Positions 1-10,841 of a stretch of DNA of 64,000 bases are shown here, piece by piece (within the stretch, counting starts at the first letter, position 1; every line of letters starts with the position of its first letter). The stretch covers positions 7,739,033 through 7,803,032 of the forward strand of contig CM046847.1 in NCBI GenBank assembly GCA_025618425.1, written 5' to 3'. The position numbers and the translations under genes are program-made. Source of the DNA: Heliocidaris tuberculata (Eukaryota; Echinodermata; Echinoidea; Camarodonta; Echinometridae). A model generated the notes under the pieces. That model did no database searches. It was given only the letters and a program-made list of their open reading frames with translations, and was not told the DNA's origin.

Positions 1-17
1 TTAAATATTTCTCTCAG

Positions 18-89
18 AAATGGAAGAAATGCAAGCCAGAGAAATCGCTGCCAGGGACATGGAGCTTCAGATGCAGGCCGATGATGAGG
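18..89 (+). CDS. penultimate coding exon, unidentified helix-rich protein
   Basis: Internal exon between an acceptor (tttctctcag, ending at 17) and the donor G|GTAAGT at 89/90. The frame that is open and joins the exon at 1789 reads MEEMQAREIAARDMELQMQ then ADDE; it ends in phase 1. The peptide is charged and rich in E, A, M, Q and R, so a helix or coiled coil is likely. I do not recognise the family. The gene enters from the left edge, so its N-terminal part is outside the window. The splice phase matches the next exon exactly (G + CT gives Ala), which is the main support that it is real. Confidence 0.7.
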
Positions 90-797
90 GTAAGTTTATG
101 ATCTTTAAAAAAAAATGGTATGTGTTTTATTGAATCAAAACAATCCATACGCCACTTATAATGCAATCACTACACCGACTCATCACTTGCATACATCATG
201 AAGGCAAACTGTCAAATGCGTACATGAAGCCTGTCCCGTCCAAGGAATCCACGGAACCAGCAAGGCAACCAACCAAACAACCAGCCAGAATATAGTGATT
301 CATAGACATCCCAGAATATAGTGATTCATAGACATCCCAGGCGTGGATCTCCCAGACACCCAAGCTACATCCATGAAGTAGATGATATATAATAAATGGC
401 ATAATTATATAAACTCAGTGTAATCAATATAATAATTGGCAGGCAGGAAAGCAGGCAGGAAAAAAAGAAGAAGAAGAAAAAAAAAATCATATACCAGATC
501 TTTACTTCCGAAAATGAGATAGAAGTTTATGTTTCCTTTTTGCAATTTGGTATTCAAGATCTTTACTGGTAGCAACATAAGCTTTAAAAGCTACAAAAGG
601 TTATGATTTTGTCTTGGACTGTTGTATTGTATTTTATTGTATTCACTGACATATCTTGAATTCGTTGTAAGCAAACGGTGAACTTTCAAATTGTTCCATA
701 TTTCCCGTCATGGTATGATGTTCACTTTTTTTGGTTAAGCATAGCCATACGAGCACAATTTTAGGGGGGGGGGGGAGGGGTGTGCTGACGTCTCTTG

Positions 798-888
<91 letters not shown>
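798..888. repeat. compound (TA)n(GA)n microsatellite
   Basis: An uninterrupted TA run of about 38 bases passes directly into a GA run of about 50 bases, inside the last intron of the left-edge gene. A G-rich stretch of about 20 bases with one A lies just upstream (764-780). The adjoining 919-993 stretch contains a small inverted repeat (agacaatatttcgcctat / ataggcgaaatatt). Confidence 0.95.
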
Positions 889-894
<6 letters not shown>

Positions 895-1042
895 CTGGAG
901 AGAGAATAAATCACTCTGTTAGACAATATTTCGCCTATACGGAAGAAGCCTCATAGGCGAAATATTGAACTTTTGTGTCTAACGGAGTGATAAGTTCTGT
1001 GTTTCTCTATTTTTAATCTCCGTTGCAAAACTTTTTGAACTA

Positions 1043-1075
1043 TACACACACACACACACACACACACCCACACAC

Positions 1076-1164
<89 letters not shown>
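1043..1164. repeat. compound (CA)n(TA)n microsatellite
   Basis: CA repeat with a few CCC/CG interruptions for about 75 bases, then about 45 bases of TA. It is intronic. The dinucleotide runs give spurious VCVCV/IYIYI reading frames on the minus strand that should not be taken as genes. Confidence 0.95.
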
Positions 1165-1167
<3 letters not shown>

Positions 1168-1329
1168 TATTTGTATAAATTTTTCGGTTTTTGAAATTTT
1201 GAAAGTGAGCGAAAATTTTGAAATTCCCCCCAAAAGTGGGATTCACATTTTTTGTTGTTGAAAATTTATATGTCTTTTGAATAGAAAATGTAATAAGAAC
1301 GGCTACCCTTACCCTGCTAAAACGGGGTA

Positions 1330-1605
1330 ACCTCGCTAGTCATAAGGACCGCTATTCATAAGGACCACTTATTCATAAGGACCGCGATTCATAACGCGTG
1401 ACTAAATGAATAGCGGTTTTCTACGAATAGCGGTCCTTCTGAATAGCGAGCAAACCATAGACAAATTTCCTCGCTATTCATAAGGACATCCATTCTTAAG
1501 GACCAATATTCATAACTACTCATAAGGACCGCTATTCATAGCGCGTGTTAAACGAATAGCGGTTTTCTATGAATAGCGGTTCTTATGAATAGCGAGCGGA
1601 CCCGG
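1330..1605. repeat. two-unit cluster of inverted CATAAGGACCGCTATT words
   Basis: Two units of about 120-135 bp (1330-1450 and 1468-1603). In each, several direct copies of the word ATTCATAAGGACCG are followed, after a CGCGTG centre, by inverted copies (CGAATAGCGGT, GAATAGCGAGC). Each unit can therefore fold on itself and the two units are near-duplicates. It is not a simple microsatellite and has no coding capacity. It resembles in design the cluster at 41825-42150, although the word differs. Confidence 0.8.
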
Positions 1606-1788
1606 CCAAAACTTACACTATTTTTGACTTTTGGAACTTGAGTAATACTAAAAGCCGAGAGATAGCTGCTTGGAACCTCAAATATACAGAGAGGGGGAAA
1701 AAAGAAGTGGCATGAAAATGACTTATCTTGTGCAGATGTCATCTTGAAAATTGATTATCATATTTTGTTTGTCTTCCTATATATACAG

Positions 1789-1841
1789 CTGAGCGCAAAA
1801 TGGAAATCCTCAAGCGTCTGGTTGCAATGCTGGAGGAATAA
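1789..1841 (+). CDS. terminal coding exon, unidentified helix-rich protein
   Basis: The acceptor tatatatacag ends at 1788. Two bases complete an Ala codon from the previous exon, then the frame reads ERKMEILKRLVAMLEE and stops at TAA (1839-1841). The spliced C-terminus is a charged amphipathic helix (K/R and E alternating with I, L, V and M), typical of coiled-coil tails but not diagnostic. The stop codon overlaps an AATAAA (1837-1842). Phase agreement with the exon ending at 89 and the lack of stops support the pair. No function is assigned. Confidence 0.7.
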
Positions 1842-1940
1842 AACATTCTACTACGCCCTCTCCCGGTGATTCATGCAGCATCAATCTTCTTGTTGCTGTG
1901 GCAACCGTGTTCTATTTTTCGTTTTTGTAGTTAAGAAAGA

Positions 1941-1946
1941 AATAAA
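1941..1946 (+). promoter_or_regulatory. polyadenylation signal of the left-edge gene
   Basis: Canonical AATAAA about 100 bases after the stop codon at 1841. A second AATAAA overlaps the stop itself (1837-1842). Either could be used; the later one gives a more usual 3' UTR of about 120 bases. Confidence 0.5.
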
Positions 1947-2534
1947 GAAATATTGGAATATATATCAGTGTCGTATCCAGCATGGATTCGAGCCATCGTA
2001 AGCCCCCTTCAACCGATTGAGGGCCCTGCAAAAAGTCGATATAACTTGCTATATAGGTCTTGGTAAGTTTTATCGATACACCACTGAATGTGGGCAAAAG
2101 GGATTATTGACACCATATTCATGTTGCAACATTTATAAAATAATATAGCTTATTTACGTTACCTATATTTTTTTATAAAAAAAGAATGTTACTATTTTTT
2201 GTTTGTTTCTTTCTTTACTTTAATACAATAAATCTATTTACACTACCTACAGGATATAAACTATATTACATGTATAACTACCTTTTTTGCTGACATCGGT
2301 ATTATCGCTTTTCCCCCTCAGAATAAGATTAATTATTAAGAAATCGATTAATGTAAAATGCTCTCATTACTTTTACCAAATTAAATATTAACATATGTTT
2401 GCACTAACTATGTTTTCCGATGTTTTTGCTTTCGTAATGTGTCATACGGGGTGGGGGGGGGGGGGGGGAGGCGGGAGTGCATTTATCTTTTTTACATTAA
2501 AAATCTTTGGCAATTCTTAATCAAGAGGCTCATT

Positions 2535-2625
2535 ACAGCGGAGAGTTTTAATCATGTTAATCAAATAAATGGCATATGTGGTATACGATGAATATTGAAA
2601 TCATTAAGAAAAGAGAATAACAGAG

Positions 2626-2677
<52 letters not shown>

Positions 2678-2848
2678 GGGATGGGGGAGTGGGGTGGGGT
2701 CGAATGATTGTGAGACACATGTTTTGGCGACAATTTATTGCTGCATTATAGTGGAGACGGGGCATCATTCTAATCATGTTAATCAAATAAATGACATTAT
2801 GTGGTATACGATGAATATTGAAATCATTAAGAAAAGAGAATAGCAGAG

Positions 2849-2905
<57 letters not shown>

Positions 2906-2965
2906 AGGGGAGTGGGGTGGGGTCGAATGATTTGGAGAGACACGTTTTGGCGACAATTTATTGCT
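2535..2965. repeat. tandem duplication (about 220 bp) containing GA microsatellites
   Basis: The segment with taatcatgttaatcaaat, ggtatacgatgaatattg, a GA run, gggtggggtcgaatga and ttttggcgacaatttatt occurs twice in a row (about 2535-2752 and 2764-2972). The copies differ by scattered substitutions and GA-tract length (about 44 and 45 bases at 2631-2674 and 2852-2896). No gene is visible. Confidence 0.85.
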
Positions 2966-3255
2966 GCATGGTCATTTTCCAACACAAATCTAATTCCCTA
3001 TATTTTAACCCTGGACCCAACACTGTACCCATCTTTAACCAGTGTTGTAGTAAAATCCTCAAGGTCCGAGAACCGAGATCGAGACCAACTCACATCTAGG
3101 TCTGAGACCGAGACCCTATGAAGATGGGTCTCGGGACAGGTGCACAACACTGTCTTTAACACTAAACCAATTGCAGCTCTAAGCCTAACCCTGATACTTT
3201 GACCAAATGAAGCCCGGAGTAAATGTCGCCAGAGCAAATGTCGGATCATAAGAAA

Positions 3256-3289
3256 AGGAGAGAGAGAGTGAGAGAGAGAGAGAGTGAGT

Positions 3290-3325
<36 letters not shown>

Positions 3326-3371
3326 GATGGAGGGAGGGAAAGAAGTTAGGGGTTGGAGAGGGAGAGTGAGA

Positions 3372-3458
<87 letters not shown>
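3256..3458. repeat. GA / TA / GA compound microsatellite
   Basis: Imperfect GA tract (3256-3322), G/A-rich spacer, a TA run of about 35 bases (3375-3410), then a pure GA run of about 45 bases (3414-3458). Minus-strand SLSLSL/YIYIY frames here are artefacts. Confidence 0.95.
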
Positions 3459-3461
<3 letters not shown>

Positions 3462-3639
3462 AAGTGAAAACCAAGGTATAGTGCATGGAAGTATTTATAT
3501 CCGCGCCATTTTTTTCTTACAATCAAGAATTGGGCTTTTAAAATATTCACACCCTTACCCTTCCTTTATCCTTACCCTACAAAGGGGGAAGATTTTGAAC
3601 ATAAATACTGCGCTCTTAAAAATGGGATTGCCGACTCTG

Positions 3640-3900
3640 AAATTTGTAGTTGGCCCATCTGAAAATTTGTGTTTTCAAGCGCTCGTAAAGACGTAAACAC
3701 ACAGTCAAATCATAGGCTGTGTTAGGTATTTTGTTATCGTTATCGAGTGAGCGGAGCGACCGAGTGAGACGTTTTTGTACTTCTGAAAATTTGCATTCTA
3801 AAGCACTTAAGATAATACACGATGTATCATTCTTGACAATTTTTGCATTAAAAAAAAAAAAATCAGGGGGGGGGGGGGGGAGTCCGGGGATGACTCCCCG
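3640..3900. repeat. degraded dispersed repeat with A and G homopolymers
   Basis: Contains gagcggagcgaccgagtgag and a poly(A)/poly(G) junction at 3850-3880 followed by a small hairpin (gtccggggatgactccccg). The style resembles other A/G-junction repeats in this window (41180-41640). Family unknown. From 3911 to 4180 I see nothing. Confidence 0.35.
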
Positions 3901-4184
3901 ATAATTAATCATGGACAGATGGAGGGACGTATGTCCTCAGTTTCCCAGGATCGATGCTATTGACTATAATTATGCTACAAAGTAAGATAAGATGAGATTA
4001 CGTAAATTAAAGTGTACCAATCACTAACAAATATTTTGCTCTGTATATGTTAGACGTTCCATGTCATTATACTATATTCAAAATATGGACTTCAAATATT
4101 ACTTATATAACGAGATATTGCGAGTTTAATTACACTCTCCATAAGCATAAAAGCGACTCGTGAGTAGACTACTAGACGCATCCG

Positions 4185-4230
4185 TAATAATAATAATAAT
4201 AATAAATAAATAAATAAATAAATAAATATA
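4185..4230. repeat. (AAT)n(AAAT)n microsatellite
   Basis: About six AAT units followed by about seven AAAT units. Confidence 0.9.
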
Positions 4231-4779
4231 GTAAATATTCAATCTTGAATGATAAGTGCCAATAAACCAAAAACAACAACAACAACGCACTCTCCAAGAT
4301 AAGGGATCGCGCGGAACTTAACTCGTAGTCCTGTTCCGCACGAGCACCTTAATGTTATCCTTTATATCCTTCATACTCCTAAACTGCTGACCTATAGAAT
4401 GCCAGGTAAAGTTCTGTAAGGTTAATTTTATATTTTCTAGCGGTATACAAATTATTTTTTTCAGGTGGTTGGTACACTTTAAAGTGATAATGACTCAGTT
4501 ATGAGAATTGAGTTATGCTACTCGGGAGGGAAATTCCCACTTGGAAGGTAATTCTCTATTTTTTTTTGCCCGGCTGACAAATTAATCAATAACCCCTGCC
4601 ATAGACATAATACGCCACATGCCCCCTTCTTAGCGGGCTCAGAGATTAAAAAAAAAAGCGATTGGACAAGACCGTACACAGATATATTACAAATTCACTT
4701 TCAAATCCATTTTATCATTTTGAAGATACCATACACATATGACGACCAGAAACTAGTACATTAACTTCATTTGTTTACT

Positions 4780-4867
4780 ATTCAACGAGCCGAATCACCA
4801 GCGATTGAGACTGCATTTTAGTGGACAAGATCAACATTTCCTGTCCTAATTCAGAACTGTAAGAAAG
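4780..4867 (+). other. candidate noncoding first exon upstream of complexin
   Basis: The complexin ATG exon at 21003 starts with a splice acceptor, so at least one upstream noncoding exon is expected. Here a donor-like AAAG|GTGAGT (4864/4868) follows about 90 bases with several CpGs, and a locally CpG-richer stretch (4930-5100) lies just downstream. This is a guess from splice-site quality and base composition; there is no direct link to complexin, and an unrelated or absent exon is equally possible. Confidence 0.15.
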
Positions 4868-5518
4868 GTGAGTATTATAAAATGAAGTATGAAGTCCTAT
4901 TTATTCATTTTAAAAATGTAGTCAAGACCATTTTATTCTGAAATGCATTTGCCTGCTGACGCTGTTCGCCAGTGCTGACCGACCGCCGTTTCGCATTGCA
5001 TTGGCATTGCCATGCGCGGTGAGACTGGGGCAGCCTGCGTTGTTCCGTTATCTACGGTAGATGTAAGCTTTGGCGTACGGTACTCGGTAGTATAGACTAT
5101 AGTATACCGAACGTTTAGACGTGGCTCACACCGGTTTTTTAGTGGCTGAATCTAAGTTTTTAATTCCCCCTGTATTTATAACTGAATGTTTGTGTTGTCA
5201 ATGAGAGTGTTCATGTGTTTGGATTATTTAGTTGTGTCTGACATATGATGTGGTTGTGCCTTCTTGTCAGACACTTGTGTTGTAGACGTATGTGTAAACT
5301 TTGGATTTATCATTCAACTGCAGTTGAGTGGATTAATGAGTGGGTTTATTGTACCATAATTTTGAAACAGTAGGGGTAGATTTATATACTAAGTCGCATC
5401 AGAGATCAACTTAAGAAATTAAACTGCATAGGGTCTAGAAGCTATAAAAGTATAATCTGTGTCAAAATAAAAAGTGCTTCTGAACTACACAAAATCAATC
5501 TTAATTCTTAGATATTAA

Positions 5519-5664
5519 TATAATATTGAATGGCCTTGAGTGGGATACGAGGATATATCGCACGAGCTATGAGCATATTTCACGAGTCGGCACGACGAGT
5601 GAAATATTTTCAAAGCGAGTACGATATATCCTTGTGTCCCACGAAAGAAAAGCCATTCAATATT
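5519..5664. mobile_element. long foldback element (almost loopless hairpin)
   Basis: ATATTGAATGG...GGATATATCG...ATTTCACGAGTCG on the left is matched by the reverse complement on the right (cgacgagtgaaatatt, cgatatatcc, gccattcaatatt). Arms are about 65-70 bases with mismatches and almost no loop. It is flanked by AT-rich sequence typical of MITE insertion. No transposase is present. Confidence 0.75.
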
Positions 5665-5872
5665 ATTATTATTAATTGTATGATACCTAGTTCCTCAATT
5701 TTCACCATTACATGTCCTTATGTTTTTGTATTGACTTCGACATAAAACACAGGTAGAAAAACATTTTTGTCCTTACCCAAGCATTTTGCAAGAGCTGCGC
5801 GCATACATCCATTGTCTTAACCTTTGCGTATTTAAGCGCGTATTCACTTTTTTACGCATCACGCGCACCCCA

Positions 5873-5990
5873 AACCATGAGATATGGAGATATATTGCAC
5901 GGTCATCCGGGTACTTTTACACAAACCATGAGATATTGTTTTAAAATTGCACGGTCATCCGGGAACTTTTGCGCAAACCATGAGATACGC
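5873..5990. repeat. short minisatellite, about 60-bp unit
   Basis: Unit aaaccatgagatat...attgcacggtcatccggg...cttttacgc occurs twice plus a partial third unit. Around 6000-6360 nothing else is recognisable apart from an imperfect CA-rich repeat at 6320-6390. Confidence 0.7.
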
Positions 5991-6507
5991 CAATTTTTCT
6001 GGTCGCCTGAAAACCCTTCATACAAATAATAATAAGAGATAATTACAAGCCCACCTTATGACAAATAGTTTCTCTTGAACATGTTGCATTGTAAGCACCG
6101 TCAGTTAATTGTTTTTTAGTTAAAGGTCATGTAAAGTTTTGGTAAGCCCTCAAAAACTGTTCGTCAGATTTCTTCAATTTTTTTTGATAAATAGCAAGAT
6201 ACTAGCAATACTAAGACACTGAAGATTTCGCCTCCTAAAGTTTAACATTAAACAAATAAGAGGCAAAAACTAATTTATGTGCCGGGACAGGCACGTAAAA
6301 TCCCAACAAAGGCAGCATGTGCTATACACTGTACACACACGTGTAAAACCAATAATGAGTAGCTACACACAGTGCACACACGCTGTCTCTATGCGAAGCC
6401 CCAAGATTGCTGTGCGGGGAGCCGTCGGGGTGGAAGCGTCTTAGCATAATGGCAGTGATCAAGCATTTCTGACAGATATTTACACTGAAATTCACCAGAA
6501 ATCATAG

Positions 6508-7071
6508 ATGGAATACCAAATGATCTCTTACAGACATCTTTTGATACAAGGAGAACAAAATGAGACGTACAAATACTTTGTACGTTTGGCCGCGGAAAGC
6601 ATAGCTGACAAACCCGAAAAGAAAGTCTTTCATGACATTCCAAATCTTGCAGGATACTCTCCGGTCTCGACCATCCCATTATCATGTTCTCAAACAAATC
6701 TCAGGCCGGACCACTGTGTTTTAAACGAACGTGACAAAAAATTGATGATCATGGAATTGTCGGTTCCTTTCGATCTTGATACTGACAGAGCTCATCAATA
6801 CAAAACCGACAAGTACTCTGCCTTGGTCACTGACATAGAAAATAATGGCTACCATGTAGTATTCTTGGCCATTGAAATTGGTGCAAGAGGTTTTCTTTCT
6901 AAAGATAATACTCAGCGACTGAAATCATACCTGTCTTTTCTCGAGGCCAGACGTCCAAAGTATAGTGCAATTAGGGATAATCTGTGTAAAATGGCAGTGG
7001 TTTCATCCTTTTCAATTTATTGTACAAAGGATGAACCCATATGGGGTGATTATGATCTTCTAGAGCACTAA
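6508..7071 (+). pseudogene. non-LTR retrotransposon C-terminal restriction-like endonuclease relic
   Basis: A 187-codon open frame. Residues about 66-110 carry the hallmark RPDHCVL...ELSVPFD...DRAHQYKTDKYSALV, followed by DIENNGYHVVFLAIEIGARGF. This fits the PD-(D/E)XK-type nuclease C-terminal to reverse transcriptase in R2/R4/Hero/NeSL-like elements, which nick target DNA for target-primed reverse transcription. Visible nuclease residues are RPD and the downstream E of ELSVPF. In the same frame upstream, HNGSDQAFLTDIYTEIHQKS (6448-6504) is separated by TAG at 6505 and preceded by another TAG at 6442, so the frame is interrupted and no reverse transcriptase is seen upstream. The ATG is just the first Met after a stop, not a true start. 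Likely a 5'-truncated dead copy. The exact clade is uncertain. Confidence 0.65.
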
Positions 7072-7835
7072 ATTAATACCTAATAACTGATGGAAGTAAA
7101 ATCCTGATTACTACAACAGATAAACTATGTCCCACCTAGTAAGTATGTAGTGATGTAATATTAATATTATTATAGATATATGCAAGCACGCACAGAAAAA
7201 AAAAATGTTATTTTAAGAATAATAAAATATGCCATAATTTTGTTGATACTGTTGTTTTGGTTTAGCTAAATGATAACCTAAACAAATGATTGTCCAAATC
7301 TCTCTCGAGTTTTTGTCTATAATCTGGAGACTGTAATGGCAGTTATAGTATACTTGTAAATATTGTTTTCTATTCTAATAAACATAATAAACCAAAATTG
7401 TTGTACCTCACTTTTCCAAAGTTACTCAAGTTAATTTTCCCCTGAAATTGGAATATAAGTAAATCTTTCAGATGTTTTTCTTTTTTAAATCTTTTTCTCC
7501 TTTTAGCTAGTAATTACAATAGCTGCCAGTCTTTTGTTGTTGTTGTTGTTGTTTTTTCAATTGATCTTCTCTGATAAAATAATGTCATTTTTTTTTTCTT
7601 AACATGAAATGTTATGTTTGTCACGTACACGTTTCCATGACCTCTGTACCGTACATTAATATTACTGCCCTGCATTGACAGTAATGCGTCATGACCTGGG
7701 CCTTATCTTATTATTCTCTATTTTATGTCTATACATGTATATGTATATATTCTGTAAATGTTCTATCCTTTGTTGTGAACTCAATAAAGTGATATCAAAT
7801 CAACAAAACAAAAAAAAAAAAAAAAAAAAAAAAAA
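7072..7835 (+). mobile_element. probable retroposon 3' region ending in poly(A)
   Basis: After the endonuclease frame comes AT-rich noncoding sequence with AATAAA near 7782 and an A-run of 26 bases at 7810-7835, as expected for a reverse-transcribed 3' end. Whether this tail belongs to the element at 6508-7071 or to a separate retroposed insertion cannot be decided, because no target-site duplication is evident. Confidence 0.4.
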
Positions 7836-9059
7836 CATGTTTCTTTTCAATTTCCTTTTTGCTACCAATACTGTAAATGAGCTTTAATCTTAGTTTGCTT
7901 GAGCATGTACATGTATGTAGCCCATGCATTGGAACAAGAGTCTCGATTGGGTGGAAACCGTTTGTAACATTCACTCTTTGTGATATATCTTGAACAGTGC
8001 TTTCATGGTTTGAACAGTGCACCCAAATCAATGTAGTTTTGACTTTTGAGGTGCAGGGGATCAACGCATCGCAAGAAGGCTTGTGTATAGATTATTACAA
8101 GTTGAATTGCCAAATGATCTGATCTGATGATCTGATGAGAAAGAAAGTCACATGACTCTTACCAGTCATGTAATGTGTTTCTCAGCACTTTTGTAGGCCT
8201 GAAATGTAGTGACACACACAAAAAATGTATCTGGAATGTAAAGCCAAAAGGCATAATGTAGTGATATCGGTGAGTGAAAAGTTGTTATTTGACATATATC
8301 TCGAGACTCCATGATATTTTTGGTAATAATAAAGCCTAATCGAGGTACATGTAAATATAGATATCGACTTACTCCCTGCCTAATATATGGTTCTACCTCA
8401 GTGCCATAAAAATATGATTTTCATCTTATATTGATTGAGGTTTGTGATATAAATCTCAATACAAGTCTTCTAATTTCTTAATTCATAGGGCTTTTTCTTC
8501 TGACCTCTTTTTGTTATTTATAAGATTTTTTTTGTTTTTTGGTAAGCTTACAGAAATAGGCATTAGTTCTTTATCTAATTGTAACACTCGGAAAACTGAT
8601 GTCTCAAAGATAATGCTTCATCACACTGTTCCTTGTGTTCCTTCTTTTATTTTCACGTGCAGTGTCAAAAACCTGATTAATAATAAACAAATTTGAACAA
8701 TTAAATAGGAATTAAATAACAACTGGAATTAAATGAAAGATTTAAGTATTGAATTATGGATTTTTTGTAAGATCTATAATAGATATCAATATACATTCAT
8801 TTTTTACTCTAAAGATGTGCATTTTATCAATATGATGTCAAATAGACTTACATGTACATGTATGTCAATCATTGATAAACAGGTTGTCCATATTCCATTC
8901 ATTAACACATTCAATATTGCATGAAAATAACAAACATCTAATCACACTCGTTCATTAGTTTCTCCATCATTATGGATAGCTTTTCCAACAAATACATGAA
9001 TCACCTATTAAATGAATTTTATCAAACAACCAAACACAATTCAATTTAAATTATATTGA
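7836..9059. other. AT-rich spacer, nothing recognised
   Basis: No exon, repeat family or structured element found beyond a short gatctgatctgatgatctgat stutter at 8117-8137 and an acatgtacatgta palindrome near 8850. Confidence 0.5.
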
Positions 9060-9374
9060 ACTGGTGGTCTGTATGAGAACCACTCACCGTGGCAATCCGG
9101 CCAAGAGAACTGTTCTCCTCTTAACACAGCTTCTTACATTCTGTTTGTCAGTGATCGACCTAAAAGAACAATAAAAAATAGAACATGGTCAATTCTTACT
9201 CCAAAATCTAGAATTGAACATTATGCACAAACTGGAATTTCACAGTATCCCAAATGTGTAAACTCCCAAACCTATCGTTGGCATGCATTGACTCACTGCA
9301 GTGGTTGTCACAGCAACTTTGCAGCTGAAATTGATCGCTTCAAGGACATTCCTTTACTCAGACCAGAACAATGA
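9060..9374 (+). other. unexplained ATG-less open frame, 104 codons
   Basis: Between TGA (9057-9059) and TGA (9372-9374) one frame is open with a protein-like, low-repetition composition. It contains NTASYILFVSDRPKRT, IEHYAQTGISQYPKC and a C-x2-C-H segment, HCSGCHSNFAAEIDRF, ending in PLLRPEQ. There is no Met, no good acceptor at its left end and no donor. It could be a terminal exon with an acceptor inside the frame, or a relic of a transposon gene. I do not recognise the family. Chance is not excluded. Confidence 0.3.
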
Positions 9375-10277
9375 CCCTTCTGAATACACAGATAACCCCT
9401 TCTGTGTGTACGAATAATCTAATGCACAACAGTATCGCTTTTACTGGTACTGTTTCCCCCAGATAAGAGTATTTCAAGTACTTCAACACATTATAAGAAT
9501 ACATCTCTTAGAACTACAAGTTAGATATCTGATAATATGAAATACAAACATGGAATAACATCCAAATCGTCTCAATTCCCTCAACTGAGCAAGAATCAAT
9601 AAGATTATATTCAAAGAAGTACAGTACCATCGGTTTAACAAACGATATGCCCCATCTTGGTGAGAAACATATTAATTCAACAACCAGTTATAAACTGACA
9701 TCAGCAAACACTAAATAGTGGAATAACACATAACAAATTGACAAAAGAGTAATCTTCCTACTTAATGTAAACCCAAAGTCTGACGAGATGAGCTCTCTGC
9801 CTGCCCCATTGATGGGGGTGCAGTGCATGAGTGAAGCTGGTTATTACATGGTGTACATACATGTACTCCAATATTGTGGGTATACTCTCTAGTGGGAATC
9901 GGAGACCCTTGACCAAGTTACTGAATGAAACTTTCTCATTGCTGTGGAATGTGGTTGTTTTGAATTAAAATAACTAGTGTGTCTAATTAGCTTACTTGGA
10001 AAGTGTATGAATCACACTTCTCCACAAGTACATGTATGAAGTTTGTAAACCCAAACTTCCTGTTAACTTCCTGTGGATATTGACATTTTCTTAACAATTA
10101 TTGCTAAATTATAGAGGAATATGAAGTTGACTTTCCACCAAATAACAGTATACATTTGACCTGTTACATAATGATCATCAACTGCACTGCATATCTGCTC
10201 AAAGAATCATGAACGAATGCAAATTTAATCCAGTAATTATCACTCATGATCCAATCATATTCATGGAGATTCCTGAC
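9375..10277. other. AT-rich spacer, nothing recognised
   Basis: No exon-like frame, no tandem array and no foldback was found here. Confidence 0.5.
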
Positions 10278-10281
10278 TTAA

Positions 10282-10837
10282 AGGGAAAGTCCACCCTGAT
10301 TACAAGTTGGTTTAAAAAGAAGCAGATTATTTTAAGAAACAGATCAGTGAAGGTTTGAGGAAAATATGATAAAAAATAAGAAAGTTATGAATTTTTGAAG
10401 TTGTAATCAATCAAACACAAATTGGAAACTACGGGACGAATCTTGCAAGCTCCTCTCCCATTTGCCATATACATGTACCCCAAAATCATTAATTTCCATT
10501 TTCTATAGAGAAAATATTCAGACATACATGCACCTTTAATAATCATTGCTCTTTGTATGTTTTTACACAAAACTTGTATGAAACAAATCTACATGTATTC
10601 CTTCATCAGAAACAAAGAAAATGAAAATTTATGAAATTTTCTGTACTGAGTAAATGAGAGAGGAGCTTTGCAAGATACGTCACAGAGTTGCCAATTTTTT
10701 TTATGATTGATTACAACTTCAAAAATTCATAACTTTCTTATTTCTTATTGTATTTTGCTCAAACCTTCACTGATCAGTTACTTTCATTTTTCTGCTTCTT
10801 TTAAAACCAACTTGTAATCAGGGTGAACTTTCCCTTT
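10282..10837. mobile_element. TTAA-flanked MITE with long inverted arms (family F2)
   Basis: A 556-bp noncoding element flanked on both sides by TTAA (10278-10281 and 10838-10841). The left end AGGGAAAGTCCACCCTG and right end (reverse complement) AGGGAAAGTTCACCCTG match. Inverted similarity runs inward for about 190 bases per arm (gattacaagttgg, cagtgaaggtttgag, gaaagttatgaat). No transposase frame. A TTAA target is typical of piggyBac-superfamily elements, though these ends do not begin CCC. A truncated second copy is at 36422-36827. Confidence 0.85.
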
Positions 10838-10841
10838 AACA

